This document shows positions 1 through 6,651 of a stretch of DNA of 64,000 nt, one piece after another (the first letter of the stretch is position 1; every line of letters begins with the position of its first letter). The notes under the pieces are model-generated. The model was not told where the DNA came from. It did not search any database and worked only from the letters and a program-made list of their open reading frames with translations. Source of the DNA: an uncultured Sphingomonadaceae bacterium. GTDB taxonomy: Bacteria; Pseudomonadota; Alphaproteobacteria; Sphingomonadales; Sphingomonadaceae. Where the stretch lies: positions 620,001 to 684,000 of the forward strand of contig CANMFE010000002.1 of assembly GCA_947497085.1 (NCBI GenBank), given 5' to 3'. A program made the translations under genes and the position numbers.

Positions 1-47
1 AACATCCCGAATGGTCCGATGTGCTGATCAACAAAGATGCCATGTAG
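1..47 (+). CDS. 3' end of an unidentified gene (partial)
   Basis: The third frame is open from the window edge and ends at TAG 45-47, giving the C-terminal residues HPEWSDVLINKDAM. It stops just before the 3' end of a convergent tRNA gene. The fragment is too short to assign a family, and it could be chance, although the composition looks protein-like. Confidence 0.3.
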   Translation, partial: HPEWSDVLINKDAM

Positions 48-57
48 CGTGGGGTAA

Positions 58-134
58 TGGTGCGCCCGGCAGGACTCGAACCTGCTGCCTCAAGATTAGA
101 AGTCTCGCGCTCTATCCAGATGAGCTACGGGCGC
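58..134 (-). tRNA. tRNA-Arg (anticodon UCU)
   Basis: The reverse complement folds as a full cloverleaf. The 7-bp acceptor stem is GCGCCCG/CGGGCGC, the D arm is GCTC/GAGC, the anticodon loop is CTTCTAA (anticodon TCT, reading AGA), and the T arm is GCAGG/CCTGC with TTCGAGT. The 3' CCA is encoded (58-60). No integrase or duplicated 3' end lies nearby, so there is no sign that it serves as an attachment site. Confidence 0.96.
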
Positions 135-219
135 CTGGCCTCGGGCTGCTTTAGCTGCCCTTTCGGCAAAGTCCCCATAGCGCGCTTTGGCACACATGCA
201 AACTGCGATATGAGGGCGC

Positions 220-975
220 ATGGATAATAATGCGAATCAAGCTGAAGTGCGTAGCGAATTGACCGCAGTGACTTCGGACCGGCTGGCGGGGCACCGGTTC
301 CGCTATTTCGACTTTGTCATGGCGGCCTTTGTCACCGTGCTGTTGCTGTCGAACATAGTCGGTGCGGCGAAGCTTACCTTTGTCGAACTGGACGGTGAGC
401 AATGGGTCTATGGTGCGGGCATATTATTCTTCCCGCTGGGCTATGTTATCGGCGACATTTTGACCGAGATTTACGGCTATGCGCGGGCGCGGCGCGTGAT
501 CTGGGCGGGATTTGCGGCGATGCTTTTCATGGCGTTCATGTGCTGGGTGGTGGTTTCGCTCCCCCCTGCGGATGTATGGGATGGGCAGGATGCCTATGAG
601 CGGGTGTTCGGGCAGGTGCCGCGGATTGTCTTTGCCTCGATCATCGCTTTTTGGGCCGGTGAATTCGTCAACAGCTATGTCATGGCGCGGATGAAGATAT
701 GGACACAAGGCAAGGCGTTGTGGACGCGCACAATCGGGTCCACGGTGGTGGGGCAGGGCGTTGATAGCTTAATATTTTATCCGCTTGCTTTTTACGGTGT
801 GTGGGAAACGCAGGCTGTGCTGACAGTCATGGTTACCAATTGGGCGCTGAAAGTGGGGTGGGAAGCTGTGCTGACGCCTGTCACCTATGCCGTTATCGGC
901 TGGCTGAAAAAGCGTGAGGGCGTGGATGTTTATGACACGGGCACAGATTTTACGCCGTTCAGCACAAAGGTCTGA
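220..975 (+). CDS. yhhQ: Queuosine precursor transporter, YhhQ/VUT family
   Basis: This 251-residue integral membrane protein has about six hydrophobic segments (near 30-50, 65-85, 92-115, 130-150, 170-190 and 205-225). It carries family hallmarks in ILFFPLGYVIGDILTEIYGY near residue 67 and in GVDSLIFYPLAF near 180. The family (TIGR00697/DUF165) imports queuosine precursors such as preQ0/preQ1 across the inner membrane for tRNA wobble-base modification. The ATG follows GAGGGCGC. The stop overlaps the next start (TGATG), so the two genes are probably translationally coupled. No preQ1 riboswitch was recognised in the 85-bp leader. Confidence 0.9.
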   Translation: MDNNANQAEVRSELTAVTSDRLAGHRFRYFDFVMAAFVTVLLLSNIVGAAKLTFVELDGEQWVYGAGILFFPLGYVIGDILTEIYGYARARRVIWAGFAAMLFMAFMCWVVVSLPPADVWDGQDAYERVFGQVPRIVFASIIAFWAGEFVNSYVMARMKIWTQGKALWTRTIGSTVVGQGVDSLIFYPLAFYGVWETQAVLTVMVTNWALKVGWEAVLTPVTYAVIGWLKKREGVDVYDTGTDFTPFSTKV

Positions 976-1364
976 TGGAAGCTTTGATGCCCGAACTTGG
1001 ACCATTTCAATCAGGGAAGCTGTGGCTGCGCGAACTGCTCGGTTTTGAAAAAGATACGCTGCATGTGCTGGTTGGCCTACTGGTATTCGTTCTGGTCATG
1101 CTGTTTCTTCGGCGCAAACCATGGCAAAGGCTGCCCATTGTCTGCGTTATGCTGGCGGCTATGGCGGGGGAGGCGTGGGACCTGTATGAATTGGTGAAGG
1201 TGCGCGGGAAGGCATGGGCTGACATTCCGTGGAGCTATCTGGTCCATGACCTGTGGGTGACGACCATTATTCCGGCTGGCATATTCCTGATGGCCTATGC
1301 GCTGCGCCCTATATTTGTAATGGACAAAGGCGGGGCCGATTTGGACTATCCATCTGACAATTAA
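975..1364 (+). CDS. Small membrane protein of unknown function
   Basis: This 129-residue protein has three clear hydrophobic segments (about 33-52, 58-78 and 95-115) separated by short charged loops. I do not recognise the family. Its start ATG 975-977 shares a base with the yhhQ stop, which points to co-translation. It ends four bases inside the 3' end of the convergent lipoprotein gene, so the two genes overlap tail to tail. A link to queuosine transport rests on position only. Confidence 0.75.
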   Translation: MEALMPELGPFQSGKLWLRELLGFEKDTLHVLVGLLVFVLVMLFLRRKPWQRLPIVCVMLAAMAGEAWDLYELVKVRGKAWADIPWSYLVHDLWVTTIIPAGIFLMAYALRPIFVMDKGGADLDYPSDN

Positions 1365-2176
1365 TTCGTATTGGCGGTAAAATAGGGGATGGGGTCAAGC
1401 AGCACGATGTCATCACGCTTTTTCACTTCTTTCCTGATCCAATATTTATGCGCCGCGCCATAGGTGATGAGGACACGTTTCCCTTTGCCTGTGACTGTAT
1501 CCAGAATATTCATGATATTATCCGTGTGCGCAGTGTTGATCGCGGCCCAGCCACCTGTGCCCAGATCATCTTCAAAATATTGCAGATAGGGCGCGAAGGA
1601 TTCCTCGGTCAGCCGGTCATAAGCTTCGCTATGGATGAACAGCGGATCGTCGCTCTTGCCACTGACAGTTTCGGAAAATGTCTTTCGTGCAATTTGATGC
1701 GCCCGCCATTGTTCGGCACGCTCCGGGTTTTGTTCCATGGCTTTTAGCGTTGCAGTGCGCTGCTGCGCAATTTCTTCGGTCCAGCCAGCCGTGCCCACCA
1801 GCCAGAAGCCTATTTCGTCATGCAGCGGAATGATGATATCGGTATATTCGGGAAATGCGCGGGTCCGGCTTTCGGTGACGCCGCCGGTTGTGCGATAACC
1901 TTTCAGTGCATCTTCAACGCGTCCGGACGGGATTTCAGACAGGATGATATCAGGATCAATATCCTTGATAACAGTGCGTAGCCGTTCCAGCGGATATTTG
2001 TCGCTGTTCCTGTGCGCGCCATGGATCATGCCGAGGACAATGACTTCGGTCTTGCCATCGGTGCGCTGTGCGGATTTTGGCTGCGCGTCTGTATCCCCGG
2101 CCGGATGGCATGCGGATATAAAGGCCATGAGGACAAGCAGCATAAGCTGCCTGAGGATGGCGGGGTTCATAGTCAT
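1361..2176 (-). CDS. Tiki/TraB-superfamily-like lipoprotein
   Basis: This 271-residue protein has a lipoprotein signal (hydrophobic run LMLLVLMAF, then ISAC as lipobox), so it is probably anchored in the periplasm. After the signal come VIVLGMIHGAH near residue 45 and ITYGAAHKYW near residue 240. These are the paired GxxH-type motifs of the TraB/PrgY/Tiki/ChaN (EreA-like) superfamily, which includes metal-dependent hydrolases and haem-binding proteins. The start at 2176 overlaps the stop of the upstream gene (ATGA). The reading frame is open for another 48 codons upstream, but that stretch lies inside the upstream gene. ATG 2170 is an alternative start. The substrate is unknown. Confidence 0.75.
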   Translation of the reverse strand: MTMNPAILRQLMLLVLMAFISACHPAGDTDAQPKSAQRTDGKTEVIVLGMIHGAHRNSDKYPLERLRTVIKDIDPDIILSEIPSGRVEDALKGYRTTGGVTESRTRAFPEYTDIIIPLHDEIGFWLVGTAGWTEEIAQQRTATLKAMEQNPERAEQWRAHQIARKTFSETVSGKSDDPLFIHSEAYDRLTEESFAPYLQYFEDDLGTGGWAAINTAHTDNIMNILDTVTGKGKRVLITYGAAHKYWIRKEVKKRDDIVLLDPIPYFTANTN

Positions 2177-2562
2177 TTCGGTGTGATTTTGGGGGCGAGC
2201 CAGCCTGCAACCACTGGTAGTACCAAACCGCAAATTGCCATCCATAATGGATGCGCTATGGTCATGAGGCTGAAAATCGCCCCGGCAAGAATGAAAGCAA
2301 CCATGATCCAGACAGACCATGGCCAGCGGGTGATATATAGCGCTGTTACTGCACCGCCCAGAGCGCCCATAAACCAGGCGATGATGACGGAAAGCTTCGC
2401 CCCGAAGGGCATGATATGCATGATTTGTGCAAGGTCGTCGGGTTTATTCAGGTCTGTGCCTGCGGGCGGGGGATAGATGATATGGCCAAGACCTTCGAGA
2501 AGGGCGACCAAAATACCTGCTACAATAATCCCTGCAATTACCCCCAATATTCGCCGCGCCAT
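2173..2562 (-). CDS. Four-helix membrane protein of unknown function
   Basis: This 129-residue protein has four predicted membrane spans (about 5-25, 50-72, 78-98 and 103-122). A short polar loop, with PPPAG and KPDDLAQ, lies after the first span. The family is not recognised. The ATG is preceded by GGAGG at ideal spacing. That GGAGG can pair with CCTCC about 15 bases upstream, so translation may be damped by an RNA hairpin. The gene is coupled to the following lipoprotein through an ATGA overlap, which suggests a two-gene envelope operon. Confidence 0.75.
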   Translation of the reverse strand: MARRILGVIAGIIVAGILVALLEGLGHIIYPPPAGTDLNKPDDLAQIMHIMPFGAKLSVIIAWFMGALGGAVTALYITRWPWSVWIMVAFILAGAIFSLMTIAHPLWMAICGLVLPVVAGWLAPKITPK

Positions 2563-2652
2563 TATCTGCCTCCACTTGTTTTGGGGAGGTTACCGCAAAT
2601 TATGCGAAATGCAATGCGCGGCGGTTTTCGTATGTGCTCAGCGGGTCTGGAG

Positions 2653-2832
2653 TCAGTTGGCAATCAGACCGATGAGCAGGTAGATAAGTACTGGGGCGCC
2701 AATGCCGCAGACCACTGCCAAAGCCCATAGGATACGAACCAGGGTGACATCAATTTCCGCCCAGTTGGCGATGCCGGCGCACACGCCCATAAGCTTGGCA
2801 TTTGACTTGTCGAGCCGGAATGAGTTTTTCAT
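2653..2832 (-). CDS. PspC-domain small membrane protein
   Basis: This 59-residue protein begins MKNSFRLDKSNAKLMGVCAG, continues IANWAEIDVTLVR, and ends in a single hydrophobic span. The pattern of a basic, Asn/Lys-rich N-terminus, G-V-C-A-G-I-A and then D-x-T-L-V-R-I is diagnostic of the PspC domain, whose members sit in the inner membrane and take part in envelope-stress signalling. This is a minimal PspC with one domain and no extra region. It lies 41 bp after the second microprotein gene on the same strand, behind a candidate sigma-54 promoter. That matches the sigma-54 control of psp operons in enterobacteria. No pspA, pspB or pspF is in the window. Confidence 0.85.
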   Translation of the reverse strand: MKNSFRLDKSNAKLMGVCAGIANWAEIDVTLVRILWALAVVCGIGAPVLIYLLIGLIAN

Positions 2833-2873
2833 GGATTTTCCTCTTTATTATATGTTGGTGACTATGCGGGCGT

Positions 2874-3002
2874 TCAGATAAACATGCCAGCAGAGTTTAC
2901 AGCTTCAGCGGGCAATACGCTTGCGCCGACAAAGATGGCACTGAATACGAAAGCCGATATGCCGGCAAGTACGGATGACTGGAATTTGCTGATATTATGC
3001 AT
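2874..3002 (-). CDS. 42-residue hydrophobic microprotein, copy 2 of a tandem pair
   Basis: The ORF encodes 42 residues beginning MHNISKFQSSVLAGISAF, continuing with a hydrophobic core, then the polar motif PAEAVNSAG and a C-terminal MFI. It has its own Shine-Dalgarno (GGAAAGGG). It differs from its neighbour at only four positions (2, 4, 6 and 14), while about 23 codons differ synonymously, which is strong evidence of a real protein under purifying selection. The PAEA after the hydrophobic run could be a signal peptidase site, which would leave a very short secreted peptide. Alternatively the whole chain stays in the membrane. I do not know a named family. Co-directional with pspC downstream. 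Confidence 0.82.
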   Translation of the reverse strand: MHNISKFQSSVLAGISAFVFSAIFVGASVLPAEAVNSAGMFI

Positions 3003-3044
3003 TTTATTTCCCTTTCCTCGGATTAAAGTGATTGTGTGATCAGG

Positions 3045-3173
3045 TTAGATGAACATGCCAGCGGAATTAACGGCTTCTGCAGGAAGAACACTTGCACCGA
3101 CGAAAATGGCGCTGAATACAAAAGCTGAAATTGCTGCGAGAACTGAAGACTGGAAGTTGCTTACGTTGGTCAT
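3045..3173 (-). CDS. 42-residue hydrophobic microprotein, copy 1 of a tandem pair
   Basis: The ORF encodes 42 residues beginning MTNVSNFQSSVLAAISAF, with the same core, PAEAVNSAG motif and MFI ending as its neighbour 42 bp downstream. The start has an AAGGAAA ribosome site. A candidate sigma-54 promoter lies about 45-70 bp upstream (GG at 3241-3242, GC at 3229-3230). The equal length and conserved protein despite heavy third-position divergence point to an old duplication kept by selection. Likely location is the inner membrane or, if cleaved after PAEA, the periplasm. The function is unknown; the company of pspC suggests envelope stress. Confidence 0.83.
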   Translation of the reverse strand: MTNVSNFQSSVLAAISAFVFSAIFVGASVLPAEAVNSAGMFI

Positions 3174-3216
3174 TTTAATTTCCTTTTCTGAATTTCCTCA
3201 TCATCATGATGAAGTT

Positions 3217-3244
3217 ACAAATAGCATTGCACAGCCCGTGCCAG
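3217..3244 (-). promoter_or_regulatory. Candidate sigma-54 (-24/-12) promoter for the microprotein-pspC unit
   Basis: Read on the minus strand, the sequence is CTGGCACGGGCTGTGCA. The GG and GC dinucleotides are exactly ten bases apart, and TGGCACG matches the -24 consensus fully. The -12 element reads GTGC where TTGC is ideal. A start point near 3217 would give a leader of about 44 nt. A perfect 12-bp palindrome (3201-3212) lies at the start of that leader. This assignment is from sequence only and needs an RpoN activator elsewhere in the genome. Confidence 0.5.
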
Positions 3245-3431
3245 TTTTGATATATTTAATAAAAACAGATATTTAATACATTTTACATTTTGCTGAATAT
3301 TTGCTGAATGCAAAATATTGGTAAAATTCACCAAAAATTGGTTTTTGTAAAATCCTGTAACGGACTGGGCCGCATGAAAAATGCCAAAAGGCTTCTCACG
3401 CACTCGCTTTCTGGCTACATGGGTATGGATT
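3245..3431. other. AT-rich divergent spacer upstream of recF
   Basis: This is a markedly AT-rich stretch compared with its flanks. On the plus strand, TTGATA (3247-3252), a 17-base gap and TATTTA (3270-3275) form a plausible sigma-70-type promoter for recF. On the minus side it would hold the activator sites of any sigma-54 promoter. I see no further gene in it. Confidence 0.4.
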
Positions 3432-4505
3432 ATGCCGCTTAATTTCCTGTCGCTTCGTCATTTCCGCAACCATGGCGACAGCCAGCTTCACGGTCTTGCC
3501 CGTTTCAATGTGCTGACGGGCGATAACGGTGCCGGTAAGACCAATATACTGGAAGCCATATCGTTGCTTGCTCCGGGGCGCGGAATGCGCCGTGCGCCGC
3601 TATCCCAGATGGCAGCCATGTCAGGGCCGGGCGGGTTTGCCGTTTCGGCTGATCTGGGGGATGTGAAAATCGGCACTGGCGTCACCGCAGATATGCCAGA
3701 GCGGCGCAAGGTCCGTGTCAATGGTGCGGCAGCCAGCGCAAACAGCCTTGCCGAATGGTTGTCCATTATCTGGCTCACACCCGCTATGGATCGGCTTTTC
3801 ATGGAAAGTGCAGGTGGCCGCAGGCAATTTCTTGACCGGCTGGTGCTGGCAATTGATCCGCTGCATGCGCGCCACAGCTCTCGTTATGAGCTTGCCGTGC
3901 GCGAACGCAACCGTTTGCTTGCTGATGATGTGATGCCTGACTCTGCCTGGCTTGATGCAGTCGAAACGCGGATGGCTGAACATGGTGCGTGCGTAGCGGC
4001 ATCGCGGGCGGCACTGGTGGCGCAACTGAATTCTGTACTGGACAGTGAAGCGGATGAGGTTTTTGCCCGGCCTGTGCTGGCGCTCGCAAGCTGTGAACCG
4101 GGAAGCGCTGAAACACTACTGGAGACATGGCGCGGTGCCCGGCAGCGCGACCGGCAGGCGAAGCGCACGCTTGATGGGCCGCACCGTGATGACCTGATTG
4201 TCACCATGCGGCAAAAGGGGCAGGCTGCGGCGCTATGCTCGACAGGAGAGCAAAAAGCGATGCTGATCGCCATCATATTGGCGCATTCTGACCTGGTCGC
4301 ATCGCTCAAAGGCAATGCTCCGGTGCTGCTGCTTGATGAGATCGCCGCGCATCTGGACCCGCTGCGGCGCGGCGTTTTATATGACAGGCTATCAGAACGC
4401 ACCGGACAGGTGTGGATGACGGGTACGGATCGCGCATTATTTAGCGGCATTACCAGCCCGCGCCATTTTACCGTAAGCGGCGGCGCTGTGCATAGTGATA
4501 ATTAA
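3432..4505 (+). CDS. recF: DNA replication and repair protein RecF
   Basis: This 357-residue SMC-like ATPase loads RecA at gaps during recombinational repair. Walker A is GDNGAGKTN near residue 32, the ABC signature region is CSTGEQKAM near 270, and Walker B is LLLDEIAAHLD near 300. The frame is open from 3381, but the ATG at 3432 (MPLNFLSLRHFRNH) matches the usual RecF N-terminus, where L-x-x-F-R-N begins within the first 15 residues. It stands alone rather than next to dnaA/dnaN. Length and motifs are complete. Confidence 0.95.
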   Translation: MPLNFLSLRHFRNHGDSQLHGLARFNVLTGDNGAGKTNILEAISLLAPGRGMRRAPLSQMAAMSGPGGFAVSADLGDVKIGTGVTADMPERRKVRVNGAAASANSLAEWLSIIWLTPAMDRLFMESAGGRRQFLDRLVLAIDPLHARHSSRYELAVRERNRLLADDVMPDSAWLDAVETRMAEHGACVAASRAALVAQLNSVLDSEADEVFARPVLALASCEPGSAETLLETWRGARQRDRQAKRTLDGPHRDDLIVTMRQKGQAAALCSTGEQKAMLIAIILAHSDLVASLKGNAPVLLLDEIAAHLDPLRRGVLYDRLSERTGQVWMTGTDRALFSGITSPRHFTVSGGAVHSDN

Positions 4506-4514
4506 ATGTGACGA

Positions 4515-4736
4515 TTAATGCACTGTCCCGATCGACTGGTCGACCGACAGGATGATAATCATCCGCTCAATCTGCCGCCAGTGGCAAAAATGCAGATGGT
4601 TGCCCTTTGATCGGGCAATATCGGCGCGCTCGGCGGCCTCAATGCCTGCTTCTGCGCCAAATGCGCGAATCAATGCATCGGCATCCTCATAAGCTTGCCG
4701 GGAGGTCATGATGGGCAGATTAGGTACAAGTGACAT
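4515..4736 (-). CDS. Small conserved hypothetical protein (DUF6961-like)
   Basis: This 73-residue helical protein has the pattern A-x-x-x-A-x-x-L-I-x-x-F-G, then AAERADIARSKGN, then HWRQIERM. The arrangement resembles small sphingomonad proteins I associate with DUF6961, and that name is from memory. The frame is open further upstream, but the extension is low-complexity and lies over the promoter of the divergent gene. ATG 4736 or 4709 are the sensible starts. It converges with recF, 9 bp from its stop. Function unknown. Confidence 0.6.
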   Translation of the reverse strand: MSLVPNLPIMTSRQAYEDADALIRAFGAEAGIEAAERADIARSKGNHLHFCHWRQIERMIIILSVDQSIGTVH

Positions 4737-4884
4737 GCGTATATCCGTATTTTGTGTGCTGGCGCTGGATATAGCGGCGGGCTGTGCAGGAAGTTTCAAG
4801 CAATATAGTTGATGTGCAGTTAACCGGTACGGCTTTCCGTGCCCTTTACGCAAAAAGCGTTGGCAGATTGATATCGGGCATGGC

Positions 4885-5082
4885 ATGAAGACACACATGA
4901 CTGATCCAGTAGAAAAACCTGTACGCCGCACGCCACTTGCAGGCGGTTTCTTCATAGCCCTTGCGTCGATTGCAGGCGTGTTCATTGGCGGGTTCCAGGG
5001 TGAACCTGTTATCGGCCTGCTTGCGGGTTTTGTACTGGGCCTGGCAATTGCCGCCCTAATCTGGCTATTGGACCGGCGTTAG
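4885..5082 (+). CDS. Small two-helix membrane protein
   Basis: The protein has 65 residues, or 61 if it starts at ATG 4897. A short charged N-terminus (DPVEKPVRRTP) precedes two glycine-rich hydrophobic segments (about 20-38 and 42-61), and the chain ends LLDRR. This is typical of small inner-membrane proteins, and the family is not recognised. It is divergent from the DUF6961-like gene and converges on tesA, 4 bp from its stop. Confidence 0.6.
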   Translation: MKTHMTDPVEKPVRRTPLAGGFFIALASIAGVFIGGFQGEPVIGLLAGFVLGLAIAALIWLLDRR

Positions 5083-5086
5083 TTTC

Positions 5087-5842
5087 TTATTCTGTCAACA
5101 GTTCCTGCTGCACAGCGGGGGTCAGTCGTTCCACCACGACATCAACGCCCTTCGCATTGGGGTGGATACCATCGGGTAGCATCAGGCCCGGCTGCTGCGC
5201 GCCGTCCTGACCGATAATGCCATCAAAAAAGAATGGATAGAGTGCAGCGTCATATTCTTTTGCGAGATCTGTATAGATTGAGTTGAACGCGTTCACATAA
5301 TCATCGCCCATATTGAGCGGTGCCATCATGCCGGTGAGCATGGCGTTAATATCACGCTTCTTCAGTTCTTCGAGCATGGCACGGATATTGGTGCGTGTCT
5401 GCTGGACATCCAGCCCGCGCAGCAGGTCATTGCCGCCCAATCCGATAATCACAAGGTCAGGCTTGCGCTTCGCGCCATCCAGCGTGAACGCAAAGCGTTT
5501 AAGCGCTGCTGCTGTCGTATCGCCCGATACCCCCGCACCCATAACACGCGCATTGATGCCGCCTTGCCGCAGCGCCTTTTCCAGATCATGGGGCAGGCTT
5601 TCATTCTGTTTCAGGCCGTATCCGGCATATAGGCTGTCACCAAAGGCGATGACCAGTTTTTCAGGTTGCTGTTCCAGGCCGGCAGGTTCGGGCGTTTGTG
5701 TGGTTGCGCTTTGTTGCTGGTCGATGGCCGCCTTATCTTGATCGTTTTGTCCGCCGCTGCATGCCCCCAATATGCATAAGGACCCATAGACAAACACGCG
5801 AAGCGCCCCATATGGGTTCGACAATGCAACTTTTCTCGCCAT
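5087..5842 (-). CDS. tesA: Arylesterase / lysophospholipase L1-like lipoprotein (TesA family)
   Basis: This 251-residue SGNH hydrolase carries block I as AFGDSLYAGYGL near residue 67 (catalytic Ser), block III as GLGGNDLLRG near 137, and the DGIHPN Asp-His pair near 225. The N-terminus (CILGACSGG) has a lipobox, so the enzyme should be anchored to a membrane facing the periplasm; a linker rich in Gln and Thr follows. It is divergent from the ABC genes ybbA-ybbP, the conserved tesA/ybbA/ybbP layout. The start has AAAGGA nine bases upstream. Only 16 bp separate it from ybbA. Confidence 0.9.
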   Translation of the reverse strand: MARKVALSNPYGALRVFVYGSLCILGACSGGQNDQDKAAIDQQQSATTQTPEPAGLEQQPEKLVIAFGDSLYAGYGLKQNESLPHDLEKALRQGGINARVMGAGVSGDTTAAALKRFAFTLDGAKRKPDLVIIGLGGNDLLRGLDVQQTRTNIRAMLEELKKRDINAMLTGMMAPLNMGDDYVNAFNSIYTDLAKEYDAALYPFFFDGIIGQDGAQQPGLMLPDGIHPNAKGVDVVVERLTPAVQQELLTE

Positions 5843-5858
5843 TACGGATTATCCTTTC

Positions 5859-6575
5859 ATGCACGGCACAACGACTTCTTCTGACAATATTGTCATTCAG
5901 GCACGCAATGTCACCCTTTCTTTGGGGGCAAAGGATGCACCCACGCAGATACTGAAAGGCATTGACCTGCATATAGAGCGCGGTGCCACGGTCGCGCTGC
6001 TGGGGCCGTCAGGGTCTGGAAAGTCCTCGTTGATGGCCATCCTTTCCGGTCTGGAGCGTGCCACAAGCGGCGATGTGCAGGTCGCGGGCATGGATTTCGG
6101 GCCGATGGATGAAGATGGGCTGGCAAGGGCACGGCGCGGGCAGATTGGCATTATATTGCAGGCTTTCCACCTCCTACCCACGATGACCGCACACGAAAAT
6201 GTGGCGGTGCCGCTTGAACTGGAAGGGCAGGGGGATGCTTTTGACATAGCAAAGACTGAACTGGAGGCTGTCGGCCTTGGCCACCGTATCACCCATTATC
6301 CGGCACAGCTTTCGGGCGGGGAGCAGCAGCGCGTGGCCATTGCGCGCGCCATGGCACCACGCCCTGATATCATTTTTGCCGATGAGCCGACCGGCAATCT
6401 GGACGGCAAAACGGGCGCGGCGATTATCGAGCTGCTGTTCAACCGGCAGCGAGAGACCGGAGCGACGCTGTTGATGATTACCCATGATGCAGAGCTTGCG
6501 AAAAAATGCGGCCGCATCATCGAAATGCGCGATGGTGATATTGTTGCAGACACCGCGAAGGCGGATGCGCCGTGA
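5859..6575 (+). CDS. ybbA: ABC transporter ATP-binding protein (YbbA/LolD-like)
   Basis: This 238-residue nucleotide-binding subunit has Walker A GPSGSGKSS near residue 48, signature LSGGEQQRVAIARA near 150, Walker B DIIFADEPTGNLD near 170, and the switch His in MITHDAEL near 205. It pairs with the FtsX-type permease encoded next and forms a type VII (MacB/LolCDE-like) exporter acting at the inner membrane. Substrates of YbbAP are unsettled. The start is 16 bp from tesA on the other strand, so each promoter probably lies inside the other gene. Confidence 0.93.
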   Translation: MHGTTTSSDNIVIQARNVTLSLGAKDAPTQILKGIDLHIERGATVALLGPSGSGKSSLMAILSGLERATSGDVQVAGMDFGPMDEDGLARARRGQIGIILQAFHLLPTMTAHENVAVPLELEGQGDAFDIAKTELEAVGLGHRITHYPAQLSGGEQQRVAIARAMAPRPDIIFADEPTGNLDGKTGAAIIELLFNRQRETGATLLMITHDAELAKKCGRIIEMRDGDIVADTAKADAP

Positions 6576-6603
6576 TACATTTAAACTCTATAATATCACC
6601 GCC

Positions 6604-6626
6604 CACCCTTCGACAGGCTCAGGGTG
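6604..6626. repeat. REP-like palindrome
   Basis: CACCCT (6604-6609) and AGGGTG (6621-6626) enclose TCGACAGGCTC. Together with the flanking GAGCGGA this is the widely dispersed CCCTTCGACAGGCTCAGGG-type intergenic repeat of many proteobacteria. It lies in the 76-bp ybbA-ybbP spacer and could affect mRNA processing between the subunits. Confidence 0.6.
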
Positions 6627-6651
6627 AGCGGACATACGGAATTCGATTCTA

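Noticed and set aside
58..232. tRNA-Arg as an integration site
   Set aside because: No integrase, no repeat of the tRNA 3' end and no compositional island next to it; the same holds for the other three tRNA genes.
3621..4450. Long antisense frames within recF
   Set aside because: Shadow frames rich in Arg/Ser/Ala caused by the codon bias of recF; no ribosome sites.
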